Assembly (NCBI GenBank): GCA_017475785.1
Contig: JAFVEX010000018.1
Span: 1-25,104 of the forward strand
Direction: 5' to 3'
Source: Eubacterium sp.
Lineage (GTDB): Bacteria > Bacillota_A > Clostridia > Lachnospirales > Lachnospiraceae
DNA length: 25,104 nucleotides
The position numbers were made by a program, and so were the translations under genes. This document shows, in pieces, positions 1 to 8,004 of the stretch (the first letter of the stretch is position 1; each line of letters opens with the position of its first letter). The notes beneath the pieces are model-generated. The model did not search any database. It was not told the origin of the DNA and saw nothing but the letters and a program-made list of their open reading frames with translations.

Positions 1-3
1 AAG

Positions 4-10
4 CCCTCCT
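4..10 (-). promoter_or_regulatory. Ribosome-binding site of the gene beyond the left edge
   Basis: The minus strand reads AGGAGGG immediately after the rnfE stop codon. This is a strong Shine-Dalgarno sequence for a gene whose start lies outside the window. By the usual clostridial order rnfCDGEAB, that gene is inferred to be rnfA. The start itself cannot be seen. Confidence 0.55.
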
Positions 11-11
11 C

Positions 12-719
12 TCACGACTTGTTCCCGGCCGCCATTGCCATGCCGGTGGTCGCTGCAAGTATCTGTTCTCTTTCTTTTCTGGCCGCCTCAGCCGCCTTTT
101 CCTCTTTGACGAGGTTCCGCTTTTGAATGATCGCGATAATCATCGCCAGCACAAAGAACGCGCCGGGCGCCATGATAAACATGTTGATCGGCTGATAAGA
201 CGCCGGCAGCACGCTGATGCCAAGCAGTGTTCCCGCGCCAAGCAGCTCACACACCGCGCCCAGAAGCACAAGGCCTACCGTGAACCCGAGCCCCATGCCG
301 ATTCCGTCGAAGAATGCCGGAACGACGGGGTACTTGCCAGCAAAGGCCTCTGCGCGTCCCATGATAATACCGTTGACGACGATCAGCGGAATGTAGAGGC
401 CCAGCGCCTCATACAGAGACGGCAGATACGCCTTCAGCGCCAGCTCCGTAACCGTTACGAAGGAAGCGATCACGCCGATGTAGCAGGGCATGCGCAGGCT
501 GTTCGGAATAACCTTGCGCAGGAGTGAAATCAGCACATTTGACAGCACCAGGACCACCATTGTGGTCAGTCCCATACCGATACCGTTTGAGACGGAGGTT
601 GTGACCGCAAGAAGCGGACACATACCGATCATTGTCACGAGAACCGGATTTTCCTTGACGACGCCGTTATAGATGCGCTCACCGGCGCTGTTTGGCGTCA
701 ATTCTTTTTTCGCGCTCAC
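12..719 (-). CDS. rnfE: Rnf complex membrane subunit RnfE
   Basis: Integral membrane subunit of the Rnf ferredoxin:NAD+ oxidoreductase, which couples electron flow to ion transport across the cytoplasmic membrane. The 235-residue product has the RnfE/RsxE pattern: a short cytoplasmic N-terminus, the NPVLVTMIGMCPLLAVT segment, six or so hydrophobic helices with PCYIGVIASFVT and GIIMGRAEAFA in the conserved loops, and a charged C-terminal tail. The start is GTG (717-719) and overlaps the rnfG stop by four bases (GTGA). A strong AAGGAGGGG site precedes it, so translation is probably coupled to rnfG. RnfE is homologous to RnfA and NqrD/E; position and sequence favour RnfE. Confidence 0.93.
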   Translation of the reverse strand: MSAKKELTPNSAGERIYNGVVKENPVLVTMIGMCPLLAVTTSVSNGIGMGLTTMVVLVLSNVLISLLRKVIPNSLRMPCYIGVIASFVTVTELALKAYLPSLYEALGLYIPLIVVNGIIMGRAEAFAGKYPVVPAFFDGIGMGLGFTVGLVLLGAVCELLGAGTLLGISVLPASYQPINMFIMAPGAFFVLAMIIAIIQKRNLVKEEKAAEAARKEREQILAATTGMAMAAGNKS

Positions 720-1345
720 GATGCCCCTCCTTCCATGATAATCTGGTTTGCGAGAAGTGCGGCATTTACGCCGTTGACGACCGCGTTGGTTGTGACGGTA
801 GAACCGGACAGCGCGTCGATCTCGTCATCCGCGGAAGCGCCGGTCTTTGAATATTTGATCTCCGGCACCTGTTTGCCCGTGAACTGCGCCTTGAAGTCGT
901 CCGTAGTCGCGCGCATCCCGAGGCCTGCAGTCTCCTCGATGCTCAGATAGGAAATCCCGAGAATCGTTCCGTCGTTGTCAATGCCGACCGTAAATTTAAT
1001 GTCGCCGCCGTAACCCTCAGAAGAAGTAACTGAGTAGACGTTTCCGAGCTCAGCGCCCGAAGCGTCAAGCGCGCTGTTCACTTCGTCGACGGTCTGCTTC
1101 GCAAGACCCGCGCCATCCAGCGAATTCCGGAGCTCCTGCGCGAGATCCTCAGTAATCTCGACCTCCTGAAACTCAGCCGCGTCTTTAAATACATCCTCAA
1201 GCGCGGCATCGTGTTTAATCTTGTCCTGTTTCGCGATCGGCTCTTTTGTGACAAAGTACACACTGCCCAGAATCGCGCCGAGGATCAGCGTCAGAACCAG
1301 CAGGAAGACTGTATTTTTTACAATATCATCCTTCTGTTTTTTCAT
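716..1345 (-). CDS. rnfG: Rnf complex FMN-binding subunit RnfG
   Basis: Extracytoplasmic electron carrier of the Rnf complex. The 209-residue protein has one N-terminal membrane anchor (about residues 11-33) followed by an FMN-binding domain. The motif DALSGSTVTTNAV near the C-terminus contains the flavinylation signature S-G-S-T, with Thr183 the expected attachment site for covalent FMN. That role is known for the family and not shown here. The ATG overlaps the rnfD stop by four bases (ATGA) and is preceded by GGGAGGTGA. Length and order match clostridial rnfG. A membrane FMN transferase (ApbE) would be needed for flavinylation, but no gene for one is in the window. Confidence 0.94.
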   Translation of the reverse strand: MKKQKDDIVKNTVFLLVLTLILGAILGSVYFVTKEPIAKQDKIKHDAALEDVFKDAAEFQEVEITEDLAQELRNSLDGAGLAKQTVDEVNSALDASGAELGNVYSVTSSEGYGGDIKFTVGIDNDGTILGISYLSIEETAGLGMRATTDDFKAQFTGKQVPEIKYSKTGASADDEIDALSGSTVTTNAVVNGVNAALLANQIIMEGGAS

Positions 1346-2319
1346 GCCGCGTCACCTCCCTTCTTTTTCTCCCGCACAACGCCGAAGCCGGCCGGGATCG
1401 TCGCGCGCTCAATGAGCGGCACTAACAGATTCGTAAAGATGATCGCATAGGACGTGCCCTCCGCAGAACCGCCGAAGATACGGAAAATGCCGGTCATTAC
1501 GCCGAGAATCACAGCGTAGATATACTGGCCTTTTACGGTAATCGGGCGCGTTACATAGTCTGTCGCCATAAAGAAAGCGCCCAGCATGATACCGCCGCCG
1601 CAGAGCTCGCAGGCGATGTAATACAGATCAAATCCGCGTCCGCCGAAAATCAGCGCGAACACAGCAAATGTGCCGAGGTAAATCAGCGGAATTCTCGGAG
1701 AGATCACCTTGAGCACGATCAGGGCAATTCCGCCGATCAGAATCAGCAGAGCGGACGTCTCGCCAATGGTTCCCTTTGTCGTTCCCAGGAACATGGAGAG
1801 CAGATTACCCGTCTCCCCTGCCTTAATGCTTGCCAGCGGCGTCGCGCCGGATACAGTGTCTACGATTTTATGCGCTGCCGACTCAGATACATCGAAGTTT
1901 GTCATGGAACCGGCAAACGACAGCATCAGGAAGCAGCGTCCGGCGAGTGCCGGATTCATAAAGTTCTGTCCCAGGCCGCCAAAGAACTGCTTGACGACGA
2001 GAATCGCGAAGACAGAGCCCAGTACCGGCATCCACCACGCGATGCGCGGCGGCATATTCATGCCCAGCAGCAGGCCGGTGAGCGCCGCGCTCCCGTCTGA
2101 AATCGTGATTTTCCCTTTTACAATACGCTCGTAGCAGTATTCTGTCAGCACAGCAGCTGCCACTGAAAGAATCAGGATCAGCGCCGCGCGCGGTCCGTTC
2201 AGCCAGATGCCGAACAGTGCCGCCGGAAGCAGCGCGATAATAACTGATAACATAATCCGACTGGTTGTCACCTTCGCGCGGATGTGCGGGGAAGATGAAA
2301 CCTGAAATTTTCCTGCCAT
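1342..2319 (-). CDS. rnfD: Rnf complex membrane flavoprotein RnfD
   Basis: Membrane subunit of the Rnf complex that carries covalent FMN, as known for RnfD and NqrB. I chose the ATG at 2317-2319, giving 325 residues that start MAGKFQVSSSPHI and a GGAAAGGGGA ribosome-binding site upstream. A longer reading to 2457 adds a Cys-rich stretch that overlaps rnfC and looks spurious. Visible features are about eight to ten hydrophobic segments, the conserved QNFMNPALAGRCF loop, and the flavinylation motif DTVSGATPL with Thr160 as the predicted FMN site. It lies 17 nt after the rnfC stop and overlaps rnfG by four bases. Confidence 0.94.
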   Translation of the reverse strand: MAGKFQVSSSPHIRAKVTTSRIMLSVIIALLPAALFGIWLNGPRAALILILSVAAAVLTEYCYERIVKGKITISDGSAALTGLLLGMNMPPRIAWWMPVLGSVFAILVVKQFFGGLGQNFMNPALAGRCFLMLSFAGSMTNFDVSESAAHKIVDTVSGATPLASIKAGETGNLLSMFLGTTKGTIGETSALLILIGGIALIVLKVISPRIPLIYLGTFAVFALIFGGRGFDLYYIACELCGGGIMLGAFFMATDYVTRPITVKGQYIYAVILGVMTGIFRIFGGSAEGTSYAIIFTNLLVPLIERATIPAGFGVVREKKKGGDAA

Positions 2320-2336
2320 TCTTCTTTCCCCTTTCC

Positions 2337-3668
2337 TTATTTCTTGTTTCTTGCCGCAGCTGCAGCTGCAAGGCACATCTTGCGCATGGATTTGATCGAC
2401 TGCGCCAGCTGGCGCTTTGCCGGACATACATACGAACAGGAGCCGCACTCGCAGCACTCCATTCCGTCGTTCGCCCGGAAGGCCTCCATTTTGCTGTTGT
2501 CCGCGAACTGCGCGAGACGTGTCGGAATCAGATGCTCCGGACAGGCTTCCACACAGCGTCCGCAGTTGATGCAGGCAGAAGGCTCAGACGCAGAGACATC
2601 GTCCCGCATCATCGCGAGAATTCCGCCGGAGGTCTTTGTGATCGGAATCGTCGTGCTGAACACCGAGAAGCCCATCATAGGGCCGCCTGCGATCAGCTTA
2701 TCGAAATCATCCTTCAGTCCGCCGGAAAGCTCAATCAATTCAGAGAACAGCATGCCTGTCGGCGCGAGATAATTGCCGGGATGATTCGCGGCGTCTCCGG
2801 TCACCGTCACAATCCGCTCCATGAGCGGCTTGCCCAGAACAACCGCGTCGTAAACTGCCGCGACCGTAGCGATGTTATCCACGATACAGCCCGCGTCTGC
2901 CGGAAGCATTTTTGAGTTGATCGCGCGTCCGGTGTTGGCAAAAATCAGCATGCGCTCCGCGCCCTGCGGATACTTTGTCTTCATGACGCGGACTTCGATA
3001 TTGCTGTCGCCCGCGGAAGCCTTCTGCAGCTTCTCCACACAGTCCATTTTGTTTGCTTCCACGCAGATCTGTCCCTTCGCCTTCGGGAACAGACTCAGCA
3101 TGATCTGAAGCCCCTCCACGACCTTCTCAGGATGTTCCAGCATCATGCGGTAGTCACTGGTCAGATACGGCTCACACTCCGCGCCGTTGATCTGAATATA
3201 ATCGATCGTGGACGGATCCTTCGGAGAGAGCTTGACATGTGTCGGAAATCCCGCGCCGCCCATGCCGACGACACCTGCGTCTTTAATTTTCGCAAGTACC
3301 TCTTCTTTTGACAGGCCGCGCCAGTCGGAAGCCGGGCTGTAGGCGACTTCCTCGTTCGCATGATCGTTTTCGACGACAATACAGTCCATCAGATTTCCCG
3401 CTGGCATGCGCATCTTCTCGATCCCGGCAACTGTGCCGGAAACGCTCGAGAAGACCGGCGCGGAAACAAAACCGCCGGCCTCCGCAATCACCTGGCCGCG
3501 CAGAACGTGATCCCCCTTCTCCACGACCGGCTTTGCAGGCGCGCCGATATGCTGCGAGATTGAAAAATACAGCTTATCTCCGGCCTCAGCGACTTTAATC
3601 GGCTGATCCTTCGAAAGCGCTTTTCCATCATCCGGATGGACGCCGCCTTTAAATGTCAGCAGTCCCAT
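2337..3668 (-). CDS. rnfC: Rnf complex iron-sulfur and NADH-binding subunit RnfC
   Basis: Peripheral cytoplasmic subunit that handles NAD(H) and passes electrons through two [4Fe-4S] clusters. The 443-residue protein begins with the typical MGLLTFKGGVHPDDGK. It has a flavin/NADH-binding core with GVVGMGGAGFPTHVKL (residues 132-147) and INGAECEPYLT (160-170), as in complex I NuoF. It ends with two CxxCxxCxxxC motifs: C366/C369/C372/C376 and C405/C408/C411/C415. The ribosome-binding site is AGGAGGT and the gene is first in the rnf operon. The C-terminus is a short Ala-rich tail without the long repeats of proteobacterial RnfC, as expected for clostridial forms. Confidence 0.96.
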   Translation of the reverse strand: MGLLTFKGGVHPDDGKALSKDQPIKVAEAGDKLYFSISQHIGAPAKPVVEKGDHVLRGQVIAEAGGFVSAPVFSSVSGTVAGIEKMRMPAGNLMDCIVVENDHANEEVAYSPASDWRGLSKEEVLAKIKDAGVVGMGGAGFPTHVKLSPKDPSTIDYIQINGAECEPYLTSDYRMMLEHPEKVVEGLQIMLSLFPKAKGQICVEANKMDCVEKLQKASAGDSNIEVRVMKTKYPQGAERMLIFANTGRAINSKMLPADAGCIVDNIATVAAVYDAVVLGKPLMERIVTVTGDAANHPGNYLAPTGMLFSELIELSGGLKDDFDKLIAGGPMMGFSVFSTTIPITKTSGGILAMMRDDVSASEPSACINCGRCVEACPEHLIPTRLAQFADNSKMEAFRANDGMECCECGSCSYVCPAKRQLAQSIKSMRKMCLAAAAAARNKK

Positions 3669-3701
3669 CTCTAATTACCTCCTAGCATTGCATTTACCTT
3701 C

Positions 3702-3730
3702 TTGATACGATAATATCAGATTAGTATATA
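3702..3730 (+). promoter_or_regulatory. Putative promoter of the YprB-like nuclease gene
   Basis: TTGATA at 3702-3707 and TATATA at 3725-3730 are separated by 17 bp, a good sigma-A arrangement. Transcription would start near 3737, about 25 nt before the ATG. The -10 abuts the -10 of the opposing rnf promoter. Confidence 0.55.
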
Positions 3731-3756
3731 TTATACCACAACCAAGGACGGCGCAA
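3730..3756 (-). promoter_or_regulatory. Putative promoter of the rnf operon
   Basis: On the minus strand an extended -10 element, TGG-TATAAT, occupies 3730-3738. A weak TTGCGC lies 15 bp upstream at 3751-3756. The perfect TATAAT with the extended TGN makes a start site here likely despite the poor -35 match. It overlaps the divergent promoter of the YprB-like gene. Confidence 0.55.
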
Positions 3757-3760
3757 TTAC

Positions 3761-5212
3761 ATGATCCTGCTGAAATCTTGTATCTTTCCCGATACAATTC
3801 CACAAAATCTGTATAAAAATGATGAGCAGAATTTCCTGTTTTTTGATATCGAGACAACCGGCCTTTCCTGGCGCACCTCACATCTGTATCTGATCGGATG
3901 CGCGTATTACGAAACGTATTCCATAAGCCGCGGCACCCAGGACTGCACTGACTGTGAATATAGCGCTGACACCCAGGACTTCACAGACAGCCGTGGCTGC
4001 GAAAACGGCGCTGACATCCGGGACTCCGCCGACAGCCGTGGCTGCGAGAACGGCGCTGACATTCTGGACTCCGCCGACAGCCGTGGCGAAGACAGCGGCG
4101 AGGGCAGATGGGTTCTGCGGCAGTGGTTTCTGGACCGTCCGGGAGAAGAAAAACAGCTGCTGGAAGCATTTTCAGATTTCCTTGGCACATTTGCCCTTTC
4201 AGAGGAGAAAACATCCCCAAAAAACGCGCACTCCCCGGTGCTCGTCCACTACAACGGCTCCGGATTTGACCTTCCCTATCTCAGACACAAATATGAGTAT
4301 TTTGGTCTGCCGGATCCATTTGCATGTCTGGAAAGTCTGGATCTCTTCAGGACAATCCGCCCATATCAGAGGCTGCTGCAGCTGGATTCTCTAAGGCAAA
4401 AGGCTCTGGAAACGGCGCTCGGCCTTCCCCGCCGCGACCCGTATTCCGGAGGTGAACTGATTGACGTCTATGCTGAATTCCTGCGTTCAGGTGAAAAAAC
4501 ACTGCTGGATCATCTGCTTCTGCACAATTTTGAAGATGTACAAAATCTGCTGCCGCTTTATGCCATTACGCTGTATGATGATTTGTTCTCCGGGAAATTT
4601 GAGATCTGTTCTCTGGAAATGAAAAAAGATGAGAACGGACAGGACATCCTGCAGGCTGTTCTGACGCTTTCAGGCGCCCTGCCGAAAGAGCTGTCGGCTT
4701 CCTTTGTGCCTGAGGCAGAAGAACTGCCGCTGGCAGCTGCTCCCGTATGTGAACTGCCTCTAACAGCTGCTCCTGTAAGTGAACTTCCGCTGGCAGCTGT
4801 TCCTGTAAATGGACTGGATTCCGGCGAAAAAACTGCCGGAGACGGGGCGGCCTGGAGCTTATGTGCCGCAGGCAGCACAGCTGTGCTTTCTATACCGGTT
4901 CTGCGCGGTGAATTGTATCACTTCTTTCCTGATTATAAGAACTATTTCTACCTGCCCGACGAGGACATGGCCGTTCACAAAAGTGTCGGCGTCTTCGTGG
5001 ACGCGGCTCACCGCAGGCGGGCGACGGCAGACACCTGCTACCAGAGAATCACCGGACGTTTTCTGCCACAGCTTTCCGAGTGCTTCACGCCTGTTCTCCG
5101 CAGAGCCAGGCGCAGTAAGCTGACGTGGTTCCGCCTGGAAGATTTCCCGCTGGATCCATCGTCTGATTCTGTCAAGACGTATCTTTTGCAGTTGATTAAG
5201 ATGTTACTATGA
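3761..5212 (+). CDS. YprB-like RNase H-fold exonuclease with internal tandem repeats
   Basis: Predicted DEDD-type 3'-5' exonuclease of the RNase_H_2/YprB family, substrate unknown. The catalytic signatures are FFDIETTG (D29, E31), NGSGFDLPYL (D170) and HNFEDVQNLLPL (D259). A conserved C-terminal region (about 385-483) contains FFPDYKNYFYLP. Two in-frame tandem repeats interrupt the fold: 15-residue units at residues 58-114, between the first and second catalytic motifs, and 10-residue ELPLxAxPV units at 321-350, between nuclease and C-terminal region. At 483 residues it is longer than typical homologues, in line with these insertions. The ATG follows AAGGACGG. The gene stands alone, divergent from rnf and convergent with rpsA. 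Family assignment is firm; function is inferred from motifs only. Confidence 0.85.
   Translation: MILLKSCIFPDTIPQNLYKNDEQNFLFFDIETTGLSWRTSHLYLIGCAYYETYSISRGTQDCTDCEYSADTQDFTDSRGCENGADIRDSADSRGCENGADILDSADSRGEDSGEGRWVLRQWFLDRPGEEKQLLEAFSDFLGTFALSEEKTSPKNAHSPVLVHYNGSGFDLPYLRHKYEYFGLPDPFACLESLDLFRTIRPYQRLLQLDSLRQKALETALGLPRRDPYSGGELIDVYAEFLRSGEKTLLDHLLLHNFEDVQNLLPLYAITLYDDLFSGKFEICSLEMKKDENGQDILQAVLTLSGALPKELSASFVPEAEELPLAAAPVCELPLTAAPVSELPLAAVPVNGLDSGEKTAGDGAAWSLCAAGSTAVLSIPVLRGELYHFFPDYKNYFYLPDEDMAVHKSVGVFVDAAHRRRATADTCYQRITGRFLPQLSECFTPVLRRARRSKLTWFRLEDFPLDPSSDSVKTYLLQLIKMLL
3932..4102 (+). repeat. 45-bp in-frame tandem repeat inside the nuclease gene
   Basis: Three consecutive 45-bp units start at 3968, 4013 and 4058. 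A degenerate 36-bp unit precedes them at 3932-3967. Units 2 and 3 begin DIRDSADSRG and DILDSADSRG. The period is a multiple of three, so the reading frame stays open. The encoded segment is acidic, rich in Asp, Ser and Gly, and probably an exposed loop. Confidence 0.93.
4721..4810 (+). repeat. 30-bp in-frame tandem repeat inside the nuclease gene
   Basis: Three 30-bp units at 4721, 4751 and 4781 encode ELPLAAAPVC, ELPLTAAPVS and ELPLAAVPVN. The Pro/Ala-rich segment lies between the nuclease core and the C-terminal region and looks like a linker. Confidence 0.92.
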
Positions 5213-5217
5213 TACCG

Positions 5218-5249
5218 CAAAAAAGCGGCTCCCTTTACGGGAACCGCTT
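5218..5249 (-). terminator. Intrinsic terminator of the rpsA operon
   Basis: On the minus strand an 11-position stem with one C/A mismatch (5223-5233 against 5239-5249) and a 5-nt loop is followed by a run of T (complement of 5218-5223). It lies 26 nt after the S1 stop codon. The plus strand has no T-run after the stem, so it is weaker for the convergent nuclease gene, although the hairpin may serve both. Confidence 0.85.
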
Positions 5250-5275
5250 CTCAATCGGATTAAATAATTTCTAGA

Positions 5276-6469
5276 TTATTCCTCAGCTGCCTCTTCTACA
5301 GCTTCCTCTGCAGCTTCTTCCACAGTCTCAACTGCTTCTTCAGCAGCTTCCTCTGCCTCTTCAGCAAATTCAGCCGGCATCTCATCTGCGAGAGATGTCG
5401 TAGCAGGAGCCGCGTCATTCTCCATAACCTTCATGGAAAGAGAGATCTTCTTGTCATCCGCATTGAAGGAGACGATCTTCGCTGCGATCTCCTGACCGAC
5501 TGTCAGGACATCTGACGGCTTCTCGACGTGCTCTCTGGAAATCTGGGAGACATGCAGCAGTGCGTCTACGCCCGGCTCCAGCTCGATGAACGCGCCAAAA
5601 TCAGTCATGCGCGCGACCTTGCCGACGACCTCTGTGCCGACTGCGTACTTGTCATCCGCGTTTGCCCACGGATTCTCCTCCGGGAACTTCAGGGACAGCG
5701 CAATGCGGTCGCCCTTGATGTCCTTAACGAGAACCTTCAGCTGCTGTCCGACCTTCAGGAAGGTCTTCGGGTTGTCGACACGTCCCCAGGACATCTCGGA
5801 GATGTGCAGCAGTCCGTCTGCGCCGCCGAGATCGATAAACGCGCCAAAATCAGTAATATTCTTGACGGTTCCCTCTACGGTGTCGCCGATGCCGATTCTG
5901 GAGAACAGTTCTTCCTTCATCGCTTCCTTCTCGGTGACGATCAGCTGCTTGCGGTCGCCGATAATCCGTCTTCTCTTCGGGTTGAACTCAATGATAACAA
6001 AATCAATTTCCTGATCTTTGTACTTATTCAGGTCACGCTCATACACATCGGAAACCAGGCTTGCCGGAATGAATACACGGGCGCCGTCGACTGTGACGGA
6101 CAGACCGCCGTTCAGCACGCGGGATACCTTCGCGGTAAGAACCGTGCCGTTCTCGAATGCCTCCTCCAGCTTCTTGTTGCCTCTCTCAGCCTGCAGACGC
6201 TTGTAGGTAAGGAGTACCTGGCCGTCTCCGTCATTTACCTTCAGCACCTTGACTTCCATCGTCTCGCCTGGCTGTGTAACAGTTGTCAGATCTACGGAAT
6301 TGTCATTTGAGTATTCGCTGCGGCTCAGAATACCATCTGACTTGTATCCGATGTTCAGGATGATCTCATCCGGTTTTACATCCAGAACAACACCCTCCAC
6401 AACATCTCCGTTCCGGATCGTCTTAAACGTTTCGTCGATCATCTGATCAAAGCTTAATTCTTCTGACAT
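5276..6469 (-). CDS. rpsA: S1-domain RNA-binding protein, ribosomal protein S1 type
   Basis: RNA-binding protein related to ribosomal protein S1, probably helping mRNA binding by the 30S subunit. The 397 residues contain four S1 (OB-fold) repeats at about 18-92, 108-175, 194-264 and 280-350. The last two carry the clearest signatures, ITDFGAFIDLGGADGLLHIS and MTDFGAFIELEPGVDALLHV. A Glu/Ala-rich low-complexity tail (about 358-397) follows. The ATG at 6467-6469 has a GAGGAGG site and lies inside the end of ispH in another frame (16-nt overlap), so translation is probably coupled. In many Clostridia IspH and S1 domains are fused in one protein; here they are adjacent and overlapping. Four S1 domains is the shorter Firmicutes form compared with six in Proteobacteria. 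Confidence 0.9.
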   Translation of the reverse strand: MSEELSFDQMIDETFKTIRNGDVVEGVVLDVKPDEIILNIGYKSDGILSRSEYSNDNSVDLTTVTQPGETMEVKVLKVNDGDGQVLLTYKRLQAERGNKKLEEAFENGTVLTAKVSRVLNGGLSVTVDGARVFIPASLVSDVYERDLNKYKDQEIDFVIIEFNPKRRRIIGDRKQLIVTEKEAMKEELFSRIGIGDTVEGTVKNITDFGAFIDLGGADGLLHISEMSWGRVDNPKTFLKVGQQLKVLVKDIKGDRIALSLKFPEENPWANADDKYAVGTEVVGKVARMTDFGAFIELEPGVDALLHVSQISREHVEKPSDVLTVGQEIAAKIVSFNADDKKISLSMKVMENDAAPATTSLADEMPAEFAEEAEEAAEEAVETVEEAAEEAVEEAAEE

Positions 6470-7289
6470 AGTTTCTCTTGAACCTCCTCAATTATTTGGT
6501 TTGGGGTTGAAGCCCCTGCTGTAATACCTACATGACAAAATGATTGAAAAGGTATGGTTTCCAAATCAACGAGTGTCTCTATAAAGTAAGTATTCACGCA
6601 GCATGCTCTGCAGATTTCGTAGAGCTTCTGTGTGTTCGAGCTGTGTCTGCCGCCGATCACAAGCATCGCGTCCACTTCCGCTGCCACTCTGCGAGCCTCT
6701 GCCTGCCGCTCAGTTGTAGCATTACAGACAGTGTTCACAACAGAATTATAATACCGCTTCTGTGAGAATATTTCAACCATATATTCAAATTTTACCAGAT
6801 TAAATGTCGTCTGCGCGACCAGAACCGCCCTTGCGCCTTCCGGCAGTTCCAGCGCCTCCATCTCTTCCGGCGTCTCGACGATATAGACCGGTCCGTCGGC
6901 CCATCCGCGGATTCCCTGTACCTCCGGATGATCAGGGTTTCCGGCAATGATGACGGAATACCCTGTCTGCTCTTCTCCTCTGCGATCGCGTGGATTTTTT
7001 TGACGAACGGGCAGGTCGCGTCGACCAGCTTCATGCCGGACTGCTCCAGCAGTTCCTGCGTCCTGCGGGGCACGCCGTGCGCGCGGATGATGAGTGTCCC
7101 TTTCTCCTCAGCGGCATTGATTACACGCACACCCTGCCGCGACAGTTCATCCATGACCTGCTCATTGTGGATTACCGGCCCGTAGGTACAGACCGGCTTT
7201 TCGCCATTCCTTATCTGGCTGTACACTTCGTCCACGGCCCTCTTTACGCCGAAGCAGAAACCGGCTGTTTTTGCAACTGTGACTTTCAT
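6454..7289 (-). pseudogene. ispH: 4-hydroxy-3-methylbut-2-enyl diphosphate reductase, frameshifted
   Basis: IspH catalyses the last step of the MEP isoprenoid pathway, making IPP and DMAPP with a [4Fe-4S] cluster. The N-terminal part (from ATG 7287-7289) holds TAGFCFGVKRAVDE (Cys12), RAHGVP and DATCPFVKKIHAIAEE (Cys93). After about residue 110 the frame is lost. The C-terminal part continues in another frame with VAQTTFN, NTVCNATTERQ (third cluster Cys), GGRHSSNT and GITAGASTPNQIIEE. Restoring one base near 6957-6963 rejoins the frames, reads through GNPDHPEVQGIRGW, and gives 278 residues, the normal family length. The start overlaps the cmk stop by four bases (ATGA). Because IspH is normally essential, a base-calling error is at least as likely as a true pseudogene. 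Confidence 0.88.
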
Positions 7290-7981
7290 AGATTTCTATT
7301 CTCTGACAACGCAGTGCGCTCCAGATACAGACGGATCACTTCTGCGGTAACTTCCTCGATCGTCATGCAGGACGTGTCTATTTCAACTGCGTCATCCGCC
7401 TTGCGCAGCGGCGATATCTCGCGGCTCATATCCTGCTCGTCGCGGGCGCGTATCTCCGCCTCGATTTCATTCAGATCGAGCCCGGTTTCTCCTTTTTCCG
7501 CGAGCTGTCCGAGCCGCCGCTTCGCGCGCGTCGCGGCACTGGCCGTCAGATAGATTTTGAGCACGGCCTCCGGCAGCACGGTTGTGCCGATGTCACGGCC
7601 GTCCATGATGACCGGCTGCTCCTCCGCCATTTTCCTCTGCAGCTCTGTCAGCTTCGTGCGGACACTGCCATAGCGGCTGGTCCAGGAGGCCAGTTCCCCG
7701 ATTCGCTGTTCACGAATTGCGGCGGAAACATCGTCTCCGTTTAGACGAACTACCTGCGTGCCGTCTTCGATAGAAAGCGCGACCTCGGCACCTGGCGCAT
7801 CCCGGTTAATGGCAGCTTCGTCATTGACATCTGTGCCGCTCCGGTCAAAAAAGAGCGCCATCGCGCGATACATAGCGCCGGTATCGACATATATCCATCC
7901 CAGCTGTGAGGCAATCTTCTTTGCTATAGTGCTTTTGCCCGCGCCTGCAGGGCCGTCGATCGCGATCTGATTCTGTTTCAT
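7286..7981 (-). CDS. cmk: Cytidylate kinase
   Basis: Phosphorylates CMP and dCMP using ATP in pyrimidine nucleotide metabolism. The 231-residue protein has the P-loop GPAGAGKST (residues 10-18), DTGAMYRAM, the CMP-binding MDGRDIGTTVLPEA and the Arg-rich lid region RAKRRLGQL. I chose the ATG at 7979-7981 because AGGGAG precedes it and the family N-terminus begins a few residues before the P-loop. A longer reading to 8029 runs into a hairpin region. The gene overlaps ispH by four bases. Cmk next to ispH and rpsA is a recurring clostridial arrangement. Confidence 0.94.
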   Translation of the reverse strand: MKQNQIAIDGPAGAGKSTIAKKIASQLGWIYVDTGAMYRAMALFFDRSGTDVNDEAAINRDAPGAEVALSIEDGTQVVRLNGDDVSAAIREQRIGELASWTSRYGSVRTKLTELQRKMAEEQPVIMDGRDIGTTVLPEAVLKIYLTASAATRAKRRLGQLAEKGETGLDLNEIEAEIRARDEQDMSREISPLRKADDAVEIDTSCMTIEEVTAEVIRLYLERTALSENRNL

Positions 7982-8004
7982 CTGCTTTACTCCCTGGTAA
8001 GTAG

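Noticed and set aside
123..527. Plus-strand open frame opposite rnfE
   Set aside because: It has a His/Arg-rich composition typical of antisense shadow frames, no ribosome-binding site and no recognisable motif.
2320..2457. Longer N-terminus for RnfD
   Set aside because: The extra residues overlap the rnfC Fe-S region in another frame and have no family match; the ATG at 2317-2319 has a good ribosome-binding site.
3907..4220. Repetitive antisense reading frames opposite the nuclease gene
   Set aside because: They are shadows of the 45-bp tandem repeat in other frames, with no ribosome-binding site or homology.
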